A stretch of DNA of 64,000 nt. Source: Geminicoccus harenae (GTDB taxonomy: Bacteria; Pseudomonadota; Alphaproteobacteria; Geminicoccales; Geminicoccaceae). Of the stretch, positions 1 to 10,130 are shown piece by piece. The notes beneath the pieces are model-generated. The model was given only the letters and a program-made list of their open reading frames with translations, made no database searches and had not been told where the DNA came from. The DNA is taken from contig NZ_JABGCL010000003.1 of assembly GCF_019800005.1 (NCBI RefSeq), positions 62,001-126,000 of the forward strand. The letters run 5' to 3'. The position numbers and the translations under genes are program-made. Position 1 is the stretch's first letter. Every line of letters begins with the position of its first letter.

Positions 1-2
1 AC

Positions 3-971
3 GGATCGATCAAGTACGCGGAGAACCCGCCCAAGAAGTACGAGGACATCGTCAACGTCGACTTCTACGCCAAGGGTGCCACGCCGTCGCTCTGGGTGGA
101 ACTACGCGACATGATCCTGCTCTGGGTGGAGCAGGGGGTGAAGCTGTTCCGGATCGACAACCCGCACACCAAGCCGTTCCCGTTCTGGGAATGGCTGATC
201 GCGGACGTACGTCGCGACCATCCGGACGTGGTGTTCCTGGCAGAGGCCTTCACCCGGCCCAAGGTGATGTATCGCCTGGCCAAGATCGGCTACTCGCAAT
301 CCTACACCTACTTCACCTGGCGCAACACCAAGTGGGAGCTCACCGAATACCTGACCGAGCTCACCCAGACGGCACCCAAGGACTTCTTCCGGCCGCATTT
401 CTTCGTGAACACGCCGGACATCAACCCGGACTTCCTCCAGGACGCGCCGCGCTCGGCCTATCTGATCCGGGCGGCACTGGCGACCACGCTGTCCGGGCTT
501 TGGGGCATGTATAACGGCTTCGAGCTGTGCGAGGGCCGGCCGGATGCCAAGAAGAAGGAATACGCGGATAGCGAGAAGTACGAGATCCGCGCCTGGGACT
601 GGGACCGGCCGGGCAACATCATCGCCGAGATCCGCCAGCTCAACCGGATCCGCCGGACCAATCCCGCCCTGCACAGCCATCTGGGCGTCAGCTTCCTCCA
701 GGCCTGGAACGACCAGGTCCTGTTCTACGAGAAGGCCACGCCCGGCCGGGAGAACGTCCTGCTGATCGCGGTCGGGCTGGACCCGCACCACGCCCAGGAG
801 GCCGATGTCGAGCTGCCGCTATGGAAGTTCGGGCTGCCCGACCACGGCACGCTGGAGGTGGAGGACCTGATGCGCGGAGGGACATTCACCTGGACCGGCA
901 AGCACCAGCGGGTCCGCTGCGACCCGGGCGAACTGCCCTTCTCGATCTGGCGCGTGGCGGCAAGGGGCTGA
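3..971 (+). CDS. glgE: alpha-1,4-glucan:maltose-1-phosphate maltosyltransferase, C-terminal part
   Basis: This is the 3' end of a GH13_3 maltosyltransferase gene whose 5' half lies outside the window. The enzyme extends alpha-1,4-glucan chains with maltose from maltose-1-phosphate. The visible 322 residues contain the family nucleophile region [10 protein letters not shown], the acid/base stretch LAEAFTRPK and the [11 protein letters not shown] segment. Full-length GlgE is usually about 650-700 residues, so about half is seen. It ends 6 bases before the treS start, in one operon with treS-maltokinase (which makes its substrate) and glgB (which branches its product). The frame is open from base 3, so no internal start should be used. 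Confidence 0.93.
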   Translation, partial: GSIKYAENPPKKYEDIVNVDFYAKGATPSLWVELRDMILLWVEQGVKLFRIDNPHTKPFPFWEWLIADVRRDHPDVVFLAEAFTRPKVMYRLAKIGYSQSYTYFTWRNTKWELTEYLTELTQTAPKDFFRPHFFVNTPDINPDFLQDAPRSAYLIRAALATTLSGLWGMYNGFELCEGRPDAKKKEYADSEKYEIRAWDWDRPGNIIAEIRQLNRIRRTNPALHSHLGVSFLQAWNDQVLFYEKATPGRENVLLIAVGLDPHHAQEADVELPLWKFGLPDHGTLEVEDLMRGGTFTWTGKHQRVRCDPGELPFSIWRVAARG

Positions 972-977
972 AGAACG

Positions 978-3900
978 ATGCTTGAGAAGAACGAAACGTC
1001 CATCCTGGAGCAGGAAGCCGCGCCGGTCTCCGAGGCGACCTCGGACATTGCGGCCGGCATGCGCGGCGACCCGCTGTGGTACAAGGACGCGATCATCTAC
1101 CAGCTCCACGTGAAGTCGTTCTTCGATTCCAACAATGACGGGATCGGCGACTTCGCGGGGCTGCTGCAGAAGCTGGACTATATCGCCTCGCTGGGTGTCA
1201 ACACGATCTGGCTCCTGCCGTTCTACCCGTCGCCCAGGCGCGACGACGGCTACGACATCGCCGACTATCGCGACGTCAGCCCCGACTACGGCACGCTCGA
1301 CGAGTTCAAGACCTTCGTGAGGGAGGCCCATGCCCGCGGCCTGCGGGTGATCACCGAGCTGGTGATCAACCACACCTCCGACGAGCACCCCTGGTTCCAG
1401 CGCGCCCGCCGCGCCCCGCCGGGCTCGCCCGAGCGCGACTTCTACGTGTGGTCGGACTCCGACCAGAAATATCCCGAGACCCGGATCATCTTCATCGACA
1501 CCGAGAAGTCGAACTGGACCTGGGACCCGGTGGCCGGCGCCTATTTCTGGCACCGCTTCTATTCGCACCAGCCGGACCTGAACTTCGACAACCCGCAGGT
1601 GCTCGAAGAGGTCCTGAGCGTGATGCGCTACTGGCTGGACATGGGGATCGACGGGCTGCGCCTGGACGCGATCCCCTACCTGGTCGAGCGGGAAGGGACC
1701 AACAACGAGAACCTGCCCGAGACCCATGTGGTCCTGAAGAAGATCCGCGCTGCGCTGGACAAGGAATATCCCGACCGGATGCTGCTGGCCGAGGCCAACC
1801 AGTGGCCAGAGGACACCCAGCAATATTTCGGCGACGGCGACGAATGCCACATGGCATTCCACTTCCCGCTGATGCCCAGGATGTACATGGCGATCGCCAA
1901 GGAGGACCGCTTCCCGATCACCGACATCCTACGCCAGACCCCGGAGATCCCGAGCAACTGCCAGTGGGCGATCTTCCTGCGCAACCATGACGAGCTGACG
2001 CTCGAGATGGTGACCGACGAGGAGCGGGATTATCTCTGGAACACCTATGCCGCCGACAAGCGTGCGCGCATCAATCTCGGCATCCGCCGAAGGCTGGCCC
2101 CGCTCATGCAGCGCGACCGCCGGCGCATCGAGCTGATGAACGCTCTGCTCCTGTCGATGCCGGGCACGCCGGTCGTCTATTACGGCGACGAGATCGGCAT
2201 GGGCGACAACATCTATCTCGGCGACCGGGACGGGGTGCGCACGCCGATGCAGTGGTCGCCCGACCGCAACGGCGGCTTCTCCCGCGCCGACCCCGCCGGG
2301 CTGGTCCTGCCGCCCATCATGGACCCGCTCTATGGCTATGAGACGGTGAACGTCGAGGCGCAGAGCCGCGACCAGCATTCCCTGCTGAACTGGATGCGCC
2401 GCGCCCTCACCCTGCGCCGCAGCCACCCCTCCATGGGCCGCGGCAGCTTCCGGCTGCTCTACCCGGCCAACCGCAAGGTCCTGGCCTATCTGCGCGAGCT
2501 GGACGGCGACACCATCCTATGCGTTGCCAACCTGTCGCGCGCACCCCAGGCGGTGGAACTCGACCTGTCGGCGTTCGCCGGCTACGTCCCGCTCGAGCTG
2601 ACCGGCCCCACCGCCTTCCCGCCGATCGGCCAGCTCACCTATCTGCTGACCCTGCCGCCCTATGGCTTCTTCGGCTTCCAGCTCATGCCGGAGGCGGACA
2701 GCCCGAAATGGCGGATGACCCCGCCCGAGCAGTTGCCCGAGTTCGAGACGATCGTGCTCCGCCACTCGCTGGGCGAGATCATGGAGCCGCGCACCGCCGG
2801 CGCCATCGCGAAGGACATCCTGCCGACCTATCTGCCGCTGCGCCGCTGGTTCGCCGCCAAGAACGAGCGGCTGACCGCCGCCCGGGTCGCCTGGTCGGTC
2901 GCCATGCCGTTCGCCGAGGACGTGGTGCTGGGCGAGATCGAGGCGACGCTCGGGGACCGTGCGGAGCGCTACTTCCTGCCGCTCGGCGTCGCCTGGGACG
3001 GCGGGGCGACGAACCCGCTGCCGCAGCAACTGGCACTCGCAAGGGTGCGCCGCGGCCGGCGGGTGGGCTTCCTCACCGACGGCTTCGCGATCGACCGCTG
3101 GGCGCACGGGCTCCTGCGCGCCCTGTGCGACGGCACCCAGATCAGTACGCCCGAGGGCCGCATCGACTTCGTGGGTGCACCCGGCCTCGACTGCAGCGAG
3201 CTCGGCGAGGACGCGCCGATCCGCTGGCTGTCCGCCGAGCAGTCCAACAGCTCGCTGATCATCGGCGACTTCGCCATGATCAAGCTGGTGCGCCGCATCC
3301 ACGCGGGCATCCATCCCGAGGCCGAGATGACCCGTCATCTCACGGCCGCCGGTTATGCCAACTCCTCGCCGCTGCTGGGCGAGGTGCTGCGGGTGGGCGA
3401 GGACGGCACGCCGCACACGCTGGCGATCATCCAGGGCGCCATCCGCAACCAGGGCGATGCCTGGAACTGGCTGCTGGACAACCTGAAGCGCACGATCGAC
3501 GAGCATGCCCTGATGGCGGCGGACGGGCATGGCGACGACGAGGAGGCGTTCACCACGCTGGACAATTTCGTGGGCATCGTCGGCCGGCGCCTGGGCGAGC
3601 TCCATGCGGTGCTGGCCCGGCCCAGCGACGACCCGTCCTTCGCCCCGATGCCGGCCGACGCTGCGGCACTGGACGAATGGCGCTCGCGTGCCTCGGCCCA
3701 GCTCGCCACCGCGTTCACGATCCTGGAGCGCGCGCGTGCCGATCTGGAGCCCGAGCTGGTGACACTCGCCGACCGGCTGCTCACCATGCGCGAGCCGTTG
3801 CTGGCGGCGGTCGACCGCCTGGCCGAGGCGGGCAAGGGCACGCTGATGACCCGCATCCATGGCGACTTCCACCTGGGCCAGGTCCTGGTGGCGCATGGCG

Positions 3901-4334
3901 ATGCGTACATCATCGACTTCGAGGGCGAGCCCGCCCGGGAGCTGGCGGAGCGTCGCGCCATCACCAGCCCGCTGCGTGACGTGGCCGGCCTGCTCCGCTC
4001 GCTCGACTATGCGGCGGTGTCGGCGGCGCCGCCGGAAGAGGAGGCGGCCACGCCGCAGATGCAGGAAGCGCGGCACCGGCTGGTCGACCAGTTCCGCCAT
4101 GGCGCCGAGCAGGCCTTCCTCGCCGGCTATGTCGAGGCGATCGACGCGGCACCCCAGCTCGGCTTCTCGCCCGAGCGGCGCGACCCGCTGCTCGACCTGT
4201 TCCTCCTGGAAAAGGCAGCCTACGAAGTGCAGTACGAAGCGGCCAACCGGCCGAGATGGCTGGGCATCCCGTTACGCGGGCTGGCCACCATCGCCGACCG
4301 CCTCACCGCCAGCGGCACCGGCGAGGTGGCATGA
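978..4334 (+). CDS. treS: trehalose synthase fused to maltokinase (TreS-Pep2)
   Basis: A 1118-residue bifunctional protein. Residues about 35-570 form a GH13 trehalose synthase (maltose glucosyltransferase), with the catalytic segments [13 protein letters not shown] (about 220), [11 protein letters not shown] (about 270) and [13 protein letters not shown] (about 330). Residues about 590-1118 form an aminoglycoside-phosphotransferase-like maltokinase with the catalytic loop HGDFHLGQ (about 960) and the metal site IDFEGEP. It turns trehalose into maltose and then maltose-1-phosphate, the substrate of the upstream GlgE. Fusion of the two activities is common in proteobacteria. The ATG at 978 is 6 bases after the glgE stop. 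The stop overlaps the glgB start (ATGA), which suggests translational coupling. Confidence 0.95.
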   Translation: MLEKNETSILEQEAAPVSEATSDIAAGMRGDPLWYKDAIIYQLHVKSFFDSNNDGIGDFAGLLQKLDYIASLGVNTIWLLPFYPSPRRDDGYDIADYRDVSPDYGTLDEFKTFVREAHARGLRVITELVINHTSDEHPWFQRARRAPPGSPERDFYVWSDSDQKYPETRIIFIDTEKSNWTWDPVAGAYFWHRFYSHQPDLNFDNPQVLEEVLSVMRYWLDMGIDGLRLDAIPYLVEREGTNNENLPETHVVLKKIRAALDKEYPDRMLLAEANQWPEDTQQYFGDGDECHMAFHFPLMPRMYMAIAKEDRFPITDILRQTPEIPSNCQWAIFLRNHDELTLEMVTDEERDYLWNTYAADKRARINLGIRRRLAPLMQRDRRRIELMNALLLSMPGTPVVYYGDEIGMGDNIYLGDRDGVRTPMQWSPDRNGGFSRADPAGLVLPPIMDPLYGYETVNVEAQSRDQHSLLNWMRRALTLRRSHPSMGRGSFRLLYPANRKVLAYLRELDGDTILCVANLSRAPQAVELDLSAFAGYVPLELTGPTAFPPIGQLTYLLTLPPYGFFGFQLMPEADSPKWRMTPPEQLPEFETIVLRHSLGEIMEPRTAGAIAKDILPTYLPLRRWFAAKNERLTAARVAWSVAMPFAEDVVLGEIEATLGDRAERYFLPLGVAWDGGATNPLPQQLALARVRRGRRVGFLTDGFAIDRWAHGLLRALCDGTQISTPEGRIDFVGAPGLDCSELGEDAPIRWLSAEQSNSSLIIGDFAMIKLVRRIHAGIHPEAEMTRHLTAAGYANSSPLLGEVLRVGEDGTPHTLAIIQGAIRNQGDAWNWLLDNLKRTIDEHALMAADGHGDDEEAFTTLDNFVGIVGRRLGELHAVLARPSDDPSFAPMPADAAALDEWRSRASAQLATAFTILERARADLEPELVTLADRLLTMREPLLAAVDRLAEAGKGTLMTRIHGDFHLGQVLVAHGDAYIIDFEGEPARELAERRAITSPLRDVAGLLRSLDYAAVSAAPPEEEAATPQMQEARHRLVDQFRHGAEQAFLAGYVEAIDAAPQLGFSPERRDPLLDLFLLEKAAYEVQYEAANRPRWLGIPLRGLATIADRLTASGTGEVA

Positions 4335-6538
4335 TGGCGGCGCAGGAATCCCTTCTGGCCGGCATCGATCCGGCCGAGGTGCAGTCGCTGGTGGATGGCC
4401 GACACGGCGACCCATTCGCGATCCTTGGGCCGCATGCGCATGGCGAGGGCGGCATCGTGCGCGCCTTCCTGCCGGGCGCTTCCGCAGTCGAGCTCCTGTC
4501 GCGGGAGACCGGCGAGCGGCTGGCCTTCCTGGAGTCGGTCCACCCGGCGGGCCTGTTCGCCGGCCATGTCGAGCGGTTTGCCGCCTATCGCTTCCGGATC
4601 CACTGGCCGGAAGCGATCCAGGAGACCGAGGACCCCTACAGCTTCGGCCTGCTGCTGGGCGAGCTCGACCTGCACCTGATCGCCCAGGGCACCCATTACC
4701 GGCTGAGCCACGTGCTGGGTGCCACGGCCATGACCTGCCACGGCGTGCCGGGCGTGCGCTTCGCCGTCTGGGCGCCGAATGCCACGCGCGTCTCGGTGGT
4801 GGGCGACTTCAATGCCTGGGACGGGCGGCGCCATCCGATGCGCCGGCGCCAGGAGGCCGGGGTCTGGGAGCTGTTCATCCCGCGGCTGGGGCCGGGCGAC
4901 CGCTACAAGTACGAGCTGCTGGGCCCATCGGGCCAACCCCTGCCGCAAAAGGCCGACCCGGTGGCGCGTGCCGCCGAGGCGGCACCCGGCACGGCCTCGA
5001 TCGTGGCCCGCAGCGAGCCGTTCCGCTGGACGGACGAGGGCTGGCTGGCGCAGCGGGCGGAACGGCAGGGCGGCAGCGCACCGATCTCGATCTACGAGAT
5101 CCATGCCGGCTCCTGGATGCGCGATACCGAGGATGGCAACCGCAGCCTGGACTGGTCGGAGCTGTCCGAGCGGCTGATCCCCTACGTGGCCGAGATGGGC
5201 TTCACCCATATCGAGCTGCTGCCGATCATGGAGCACCCGTTCGGTGGCTCCTGGGGCTACCAGCCGCTGGGCCTGTTCGCGCCCACCGGCCGCTACGGTA
5301 CGCCGGAGGACTTCGCCAGCTTCGTCGACCGCTGCCACGCGGCGAATATCGGGGTGATCCTGGACTGGGTGCCGGCGCACTTCCCGACCGACGTGTTCGG
5401 CCTGGCCCAGTTCGACGGCACCGCACTCTACGAGCACCAGGATCCGCGCGAAGGGTTCCACCAGGACTGGAACACGCTGATCTACAATCTCGGTCGCAAC
5501 GAGGTGAAGGGCTTCCTGATCGCCAGTGCCCTGGACTGGCTGGAGCGCTTCCATGTCGACGCGCTGCGCGTCGATGCGGTCGCCTCCATGCTGTACCGCG
5601 ACTACAGCCGCAAGGCCGGGGAGTGGATCCCGAACCGCTATGGCGGCCGGGAGAACCTGGAGGCGGTCGAGTTCTTCAAGCACCTGAACAGCATCGTGCC
5701 GCAGCGCTGCCCGGGTGTGGTGACGCTGGCCGAGGAATCGACCGCCTGGCCGGGCGTGACCAAGCCCGTCGAGGAAGGCGGGCTGGGCTTCACCTACAAA
5801 TGGAACATGGGCTGGATGCACGACACGCTCCACTACATGGAGCAGGATCCGGTCTACCGCAGCTACAACCACGGCGCGTTCACCTTCGGCATGGTCTATG
5901 CCTATACCGAGCGCTTCGTGCTGCCGCTGTCCCATGACGAGGTGGTGCACGGCAAGGGCTCGCTCCTGCGCAAGATGCCGGGCGACGAGTGGCAGCGCTT
6001 CGCCAACCTGCGTGCCTATCTGGGCTATATGTGGGCCCATCCCGGCAAGAAGCTCCTGTTCATGGGCTGCGAGATCGCCCAGGTCACCGAGTGGAATCAC
6101 GACGCACAGGTGAGCTGGGAGCTGCTGGACGATCCGCGCCATGCCGGGATGCAGCGCCTGGTGCGCGACCTGAACCGGATCTACCAGGACGAGCCTGCCC
6201 TGCACGCGACCGACTTCGATCCCAACGCGTTCGCCTGGGCGGTGGTCGAGGACGCCGCCAACTCGGTGTTCGCCATGCTGCGCACCGCTCCGGACGGCAG
6301 CTCGGTCATCCTCGCAGTCAGCAACATGACGCCGGTGCCCCGCTACGGCTACCGGATCGGCGTGCCGAAGGCCGGGACGTGGCAGGAGATCCTGAACACC
6401 GACGCGCTGGGCTATGGCGGCAGCAATGTCGGCAATGGCGACAGCGTGGCCACCGAGGAGGTGCCGGCGCACGGCAAGGACGTTTCCGTCCAGCTCGTGC
6501 TGCCGCCGCTCGCGACCGTCCTGTTCCGGCTGGGCTGA
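4331..6538 (+). CDS. glgB: 1,4-alpha-glucan branching enzyme
   Basis: This 735-residue GH13_9 enzyme introduces alpha-1,6 branches into the glucan made by GlgE. The N-terminal half holds the CBM48-type beta-sandwich (region around [18 protein letters not shown]). The catalytic barrel has [16 protein letters not shown] (about 410), LAEESTAWP (about 467) and [11 protein letters not shown] (about 534). The length matches the family. An in-frame ATG lies further upstream at 4256, but the ATG at 4331 overlaps the treS stop by 4 bases and gives the usual N-terminus, so it is preferred. An ATG also follows immediately at 4334. The gene closes the GlgE-pathway operon and converges on a GntR gene only 8 bases away. 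Confidence 0.96.
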   Translation: MMAAQESLLAGIDPAEVQSLVDGRHGDPFAILGPHAHGEGGIVRAFLPGASAVELLSRETGERLAFLESVHPAGLFAGHVERFAAYRFRIHWPEAIQETEDPYSFGLLLGELDLHLIAQGTHYRLSHVLGATAMTCHGVPGVRFAVWAPNATRVSVVGDFNAWDGRRHPMRRRQEAGVWELFIPRLGPGDRYKYELLGPSGQPLPQKADPVARAAEAAPGTASIVARSEPFRWTDEGWLAQRAERQGGSAPISIYEIHAGSWMRDTEDGNRSLDWSELSERLIPYVAEMGFTHIELLPIMEHPFGGSWGYQPLGLFAPTGRYGTPEDFASFVDRCHAANIGVILDWVPAHFPTDVFGLAQFDGTALYEHQDPREGFHQDWNTLIYNLGRNEVKGFLIASALDWLERFHVDALRVDAVASMLYRDYSRKAGEWIPNRYGGRENLEAVEFFKHLNSIVPQRCPGVVTLAEESTAWPGVTKPVEEGGLGFTYKWNMGWMHDTLHYMEQDPVYRSYNHGAFTFGMVYAYTERFVLPLSHDEVVHGKGSLLRKMPGDEWQRFANLRAYLGYMWAHPGKKLLFMGCEIAQVTEWNHDAQVSWELLDDPRHAGMQRLVRDLNRIYQDEPALHATDFDPNAFAWAVVEDAANSVFAMLRTAPDGSSVILAVSNMTPVPRYGYRIGVPKAGTWQEILNTDALGYGGSNVGNGDSVATEEVPAHGKDVSVQLVLPPLATVLFRLG

Positions 6539-6556
6539 CCGCGCCGTCAGCCCAGC
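6529..6556. terminator. palindrome shared by two convergent stop regions
   Basis: The perfect 11-base arms GCTGGGCTGAC (6529-6539) and GTCAGCCCAGC (6546-6556) enclose a 6-base loop. The hairpin covers the last codons and stop of glgB and of the opposing GntR gene, both of which end in Leu-Gly-stop. There is no clear T tract on either side. A bidirectional terminator role is inferred from position and symmetry. Confidence 0.55.
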
Positions 6557-7221
6557 AGCCGCTCCAGGAGTGCCGCCGCTTCCTCGATGTCGGCGCGCAG
6601 GGCCGCCCGCGCGGCCCTGCCGTCCCGGCGGGCCAGCGCGTCGCGCATCGCCTGATGCTGCCGGTTCGCGGTCCGCCAGTTGCCGGAGCCGCGCAGCAGG
6701 CTGAGATAGGGGCCGATCTGCAGCCACAGGCTCTCGATCAGCGCCAGCAGCGATTCGGAGCCGGCGGCCTCGTAGACGGCGAAGTGGAAGCTGCGGTTGA
6801 GCGGCAGGAAATCGCGATGATCCGCCGTGCCGGCGGCCGTCGACATGCGCTGGATCAGCCCGTCGAGCCGGCCGAGCGTCGTGGCATCGACATTCGCCGC
6901 CGCCCATTCCGCCGCGATGCCCTCGACCTCCACACGGACCCGGCAAAGGTCGGTGAGCCTTGCGACCGTGAGCGGCGGGATGCCAACCGAGCGGCCGGTC
7001 ACCACGGTCAGCGCCTTGGCGGCGCTCAGCCGGTGCAGCGCCTCGCGAACCGGCATGGCGCTGACCCCGAACGCCTCGGCGATGCCGCCGATGGTCATGG
7101 TCCGGCCAGGCTCCAGCTCGCCGTCCAGGATCATCTGGACCAGCTGCCGATAAACCCGCTCCTGCATGCTGTCCCGGCCGACCGGGCGCGCGGGCAGCCG
7201 GCCTGCCTCTACGAGCGTCAT
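6547..7221 (-). CDS. GntR-family (FCD) transcriptional regulator
   Basis: A 224-residue regulator. The N-terminal winged helix spans about residues 20-85 and includes ALHRLSAAKALTVV after a helix-turn-helix of the form IAEAFGVSAMPVREAL. An FCD-type effector domain with the expected acidic and histidine metal/ligand residues follows. The reading frame extends further upstream, but the ATG at 7221 is preceded by GGGGAGGA at good spacing. A second ATG directly before it, at 7224, sits too close to that site. It is divergent from a sugar ABC operon and separated from it by about 140 bases that hold a strong palindrome, so it probably regulates that operon with a sugar or sugar acid as effector. 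The effector itself is not visible in the sequence. Confidence 0.85.
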   Translation of the reverse strand: MTLVEAGRLPARPVGRDSMQERVYRQLVQMILDGELEPGRTMTIGGIAEAFGVSAMPVREALHRLSAAKALTVVTGRSVGIPPLTVARLTDLCRVRVEVEGIAAEWAAANVDATTLGRLDGLIQRMSTAAGTADHRDFLPLNRSFHFAVYEAAGSESLLALIESLWLQIGPYLSLLRGSGNWRTANRQHQAMRDALARRDGRAARAALRADIEEAAALLERLLG

Positions 7222-7287
7222 CATTCCTCCCCGGTTCATTGGGCGCCGCAGCGCGGGATGGGTCGCGAGCGCGGTTGCCGTATCCCG

Positions 7288-7307
7288 TGATCTATGATCA
7301 AAGATCA
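7288..7307. promoter_or_regulatory. candidate GntR operator
   Basis: TGATCTATGATCAAAGATCA matches its own reverse complement at 18 of 20 positions and is centred on TGATCA. It lies between the divergent GntR gene and the sugar ABC operon, in the only clearly AT-leaning piece of that gap. The symmetry and place fit a GntR/FadR-type operator. No binding evidence is available. Confidence 0.5.
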
Positions 7308-7363
7308 GCCAACGGACAATACCGGTGGGTGGATATGCCCGCCCGGAGGGGGAGGCGGAAGGA

Positions 7364-8494
7364 ATGAGGAATCTGCGCAAGCTGTTCGCGTCGCTGCTGG
7401 CGGCCGGATGCGTGGTCGGTGCCGGCGGGATGGCCGGCGACGCGGCCGCAGCCGAGAAGCACAAGATCTTCCTGTCGATGAGCTATATCGGCAATGACTG
7501 GCAGGCCGAGGCCGCCAACATGATCAAGGCGATGGCCGCCCATCCGTCCATGCGCGACAAGGTCGACCTGCAGGTCCAGGTGGCCGGGCCCAACGCCCAG
7601 CGCCAGATCCAGCAGATCAACTCGATGGTGCAGGCGGGCGCCGACGCGATCGTCGTCTACCCGATCTCGCCCACCGCGCTGAACCAGGTGGTCCGGGCCG
7701 CCTGCGGCCGCGGCGTCACCATCATCGCCTATGACGCCGAGATCACCGAGCCCTGCGCCCACAACGTCACGATCGACCAGGAAGAGGCCGGGCGTAAGAC
7801 CGCCGAGTGGCTGGCCAAGGAACTCGGCGGGAAGGGCAAGATCGTCGCGATCACCGGCGTGCCCGGCACCTCGGTCGACACGCTGCGCACCGAGGCCGCC
7901 AAGAAGGTGTTCGCCGAGCACCCGGAGATCGAGATCGTCGCCGAGGCGCCCGGCATGTGGAGCCAGGCCAACGCGCGCACCGAGCTGTCCAAGATCCTCG
8001 CGACCCACAAATGGGCCGACATCGACGGGCTGTGGATGCAGGTCGGCTGCTTCACCGCGAACGCGATGCAGATCGAGGCGGGCATCAAGCCGGAGGATCT
8101 CCTGCCCTGCGCCGGCGAGGGCGCGAACGGCGGCCGCATCCAGGCCCTGCCGGTCGGCACCGAGGTCGAGGGTGCCAACGGCGCCTACGCGCCCATGGGC
8201 GCCCGGCGCATCTCCTATGCCTCGCCGCCCTATTCCGGTGCCCTGGCGCTCAAGCTCGCGGTGCAGAAGCTGGAAGGCCAGGAGATCCCCAAGCTCACCA
8301 CCCTGCCGCTCCCGCTCTACACCAGCGAGGAGATGAAGCTCTGCGAGGAGGGCACCTGGAAGGAGATGTCCGAGGGCTGCAACGTGTTCAAGCCGTCGAT
8401 CATCACCAATCCCGGCTGGTTCGCCTCGATCTACTCGCCCGACACGCCCGAGGTCGGCCTGCAGGCGGCCCTGGTGGGCCAGCCCGAAGAGTAA
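7364..8494 (+). CDS. sugar ABC transporter substrate-binding protein
   Basis: A 376-residue periplasmic binding protein of the ribose/xylose (LacI-like fold) class. Residues 1-32 form a signal peptide (RNLRKLF, a hydrophobic stretch, then cleavage near ADAAAAEKH). The mature part has the family pattern NAQRQIQQINSMVQAGADAIVVYP and a later IVAITGVPGTSVDTLRTEAAKKVF. An ATG lies upstream in frame at 7325, but the ATG at 7364 has GGAAGGA just ahead and gives a clean signal peptide. It is the first gene of an operon with the ATPase, fused permease, an SDR and two lactonase-like proteins. The sugar is unknown. Several cysteines (AACGRG, EPCAHN) are unusual for this class and may form disulfides. 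Confidence 0.88.
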   Translation: MRNLRKLFASLLAAGCVVGAGGMAGDAAAAEKHKIFLSMSYIGNDWQAEAANMIKAMAAHPSMRDKVDLQVQVAGPNAQRQIQQINSMVQAGADAIVVYPISPTALNQVVRAACGRGVTIIAYDAEITEPCAHNVTIDQEEAGRKTAEWLAKELGGKGKIVAITGVPGTSVDTLRTEAAKKVFAEHPEIEIVAEAPGMWSQANARTELSKILATHKWADIDGLWMQVGCFTANAMQIEAGIKPEDLLPCAGEGANGGRIQALPVGTEVEGANGAYAPMGARRISYASPPYSGALALKLAVQKLEGQEIPKLTTLPLPLYTSEEMKLCEEGTWKEMSEGCNVFKPSIITNPGWFASIYSPDTPEVGLQAALVGQPEE

Positions 8495-8591
8495 ACCCGC
8501 TTATCGATGGTTCGAGGGGCGAGCCGCATGGTCCGCCCCTGCCGCCGTCTCGTCCTCTCGCCCTCTTCCTTCACCAGGCTCGGAACTCGGC

Positions 8592-10130
8592 ATGGCTGTC
8601 GCTGCTGACGCCCTCAAGGTCGTGAACGCCACCAAGGCTTATGGCGCCACCGTGGCGCTGGCCGGCATGTCGTTCACGGTGGCCGCGGGCGAGGTCCATG
8701 CCCTCCTGGGCGAGAACGGGGCCGGCAAGTCGACCACGGTGAAGATGCTCTCGGGCTTCATCCAGCCGGACGAGGGCGGCCTGGAACTGTTCGGTCAGCC
8801 CGTGCGCCTGGCGCGGCCGCAGGATGCCCAGCGCCTGGGCGTGCAGACCGCCTACCAGGAAATGACCCTGGTCCGCGACCTGACCGTCACCGACAACATG
8901 CTGATGCCCAACGCGCCGACCGGCTTCTTGGGCCAGCTCCGCCGGCGCGAGGGCGAGCGGCTGGTGGCGGCACACCTGGACTCCCTGGGCCTTTCCGACA
9001 TCGACCCGCACGCCGAGATCCGCGAGCTGGAGCTACCGGTCCGGCAGAAGATCGAGATCGCCCGCGCAGTGTTCCGCAAGCCGCGCATCCTGCTGCTGGA
9101 CGAGCCCACCTCCAGCCTGTCCGGCCGGGACATCGACTGGCTGGGCGAGCTGATCCGCACGGTGACCAGCGACGGCGTGACCGTGGTGTTCATCTCCCAC
9201 CGGATGCCGGAGGTGCGGCTCTTCTGCGACCGGCTGACCGTGCTGCGCAACGGCAAGGAGGTCGGCACCGCACCGGTGGACCAGGTGAGCGACGACGAGG
9301 TCGTGCGCATGATCATCGGCCGCTCCCTGGCCGCGACCTTCCCGCCCCGGCCGAAGCCCCGCCCGCGCCCGGCGACACCGCCGGTCCTGGAGGCGCGCCG
9401 GGCCGCCACGGCCGGACGGCTGGAGGATGGCAGCTTCTCGCTCTGGCCGGGCGAGATCCTGGGGATCGCCGCCCTGCAGGGCATGGGCCAGCAGCAACTG
9501 TTCCTCGCCTGCTTCGGCATGGCGCCGCTCACCGGCGGCCAGATCCTGGTGGACGGGCGCGAGGTGACCCTGGCCTCACCCAAGGACGCGATCGCCGCCA
9601 ATATCGGCATCAGCCTGGTGCCGGAGGACCGCAAGACCGAAGGGCTGTTCCTGAAGCTGGACGGCCGGCGCAACGTGTCCTTGCCGGTGATCGACCGCTT
9701 CACCCGCCACGGCCTGATCGACGAGGCCGCCGAGACCGAGGCGGTCGCCAAGGTGTTCCGGCAGGTAGAGGTGGCGCAGCGCGCGCTCTACACGCCGGCC
9801 GGCGCCTTTTCCGGCGGGAACCAGCAGAAGATCGCGATCGGCAAGTGGCTGCTCGCCGGCAGCCGCACGCTCCTGATGTTCGACCCGACCCGCGGCGTCG
9901 ACATCGGCACCAAGCACCAGCTCTACCTGATGATGCGCGCGTTCGCCGATGCCGGGGGGGCAGTGCTGTTCCATTCCACCGAGCTCGCCGAGATCGTGAA
10001 CCTGTGTGACCGGGTGCAGGTCATGTATGGCGGCCGGACGGTCGCCGAGCTTTCCGGCGAAGCGATCGAGGAGGAAGCCATCATGCGCTACGCCCTGGGC
10101 GAGCAGCGTCAGCCCGGGATGGCGGCATGA
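8592..10130 (+). CDS. sugar ABC transporter ATP-binding protein (RbsA/MglA-like, two NBDs)
   Basis: A 512-residue tandem ATPase that powers the neighbouring permease. The first nucleotide-binding domain has Walker A GENGAGKST (40-48) and Walker B ILLLDEPTS. Its signature region reads LPVRQKIEIARA, a common variant for this class. The second domain has a degenerate P-loop (GIAALQGMGQQQ), with an intact SGGNQQK signature and DPTRGVDIG, as is usual for RbsA. The gap from the binding-protein gene is 97 bases. The stop overlaps the permease start by four bases (ATGA), which implies coupled translation. Confidence 0.92.
   Translation: MAVAADALKVVNATKAYGATVALAGMSFTVAAGEVHALLGENGAGKSTTVKMLSGFIQPDEGGLELFGQPVRLARPQDAQRLGVQTAYQEMTLVRDLTVTDNMLMPNAPTGFLGQLRRREGERLVAAHLDSLGLSDIDPHAEIRELELPVRQKIEIARAVFRKPRILLLDEPTSSLSGRDIDWLGELIRTVTSDGVTVVFISHRMPEVRLFCDRLTVLRNGKEVGTAPVDQVSDDEVVRMIIGRSLAATFPPRPKPRPRPATPPVLEARRAATAGRLEDGSFSLWPGEILGIAALQGMGQQQLFLACFGMAPLTGGQILVDGREVTLASPKDAIAANIGISLVPEDRKTEGLFLKLDGRRNVSLPVIDRFTRHGLIDEAAETEAVAKVFRQVEVAQRALYTPAGAFSGGNQQKIAIGKWLLAGSRTLLMFDPTRGVDIGTKHQLYLMMRAFADAGGAVLFHSTELAEIVNLCDRVQVMYGGRTVAELSGEAIEEEAIMRYALGEQRQPGMAA

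Noticed and set aside
2517..4100. 527-codon antisense frame across the treS-maltokinase gene
   Set aside because: It has no domain or ribosome site and lies entirely within a well supported gene on the other strand.
4220..6946. 908-codon open frame on the minus strand across glgB
   Set aside because: It is antisense to a clear glgB gene with full catalytic motifs, has no recognisable domain, and long antisense frames are expected at this GC content.
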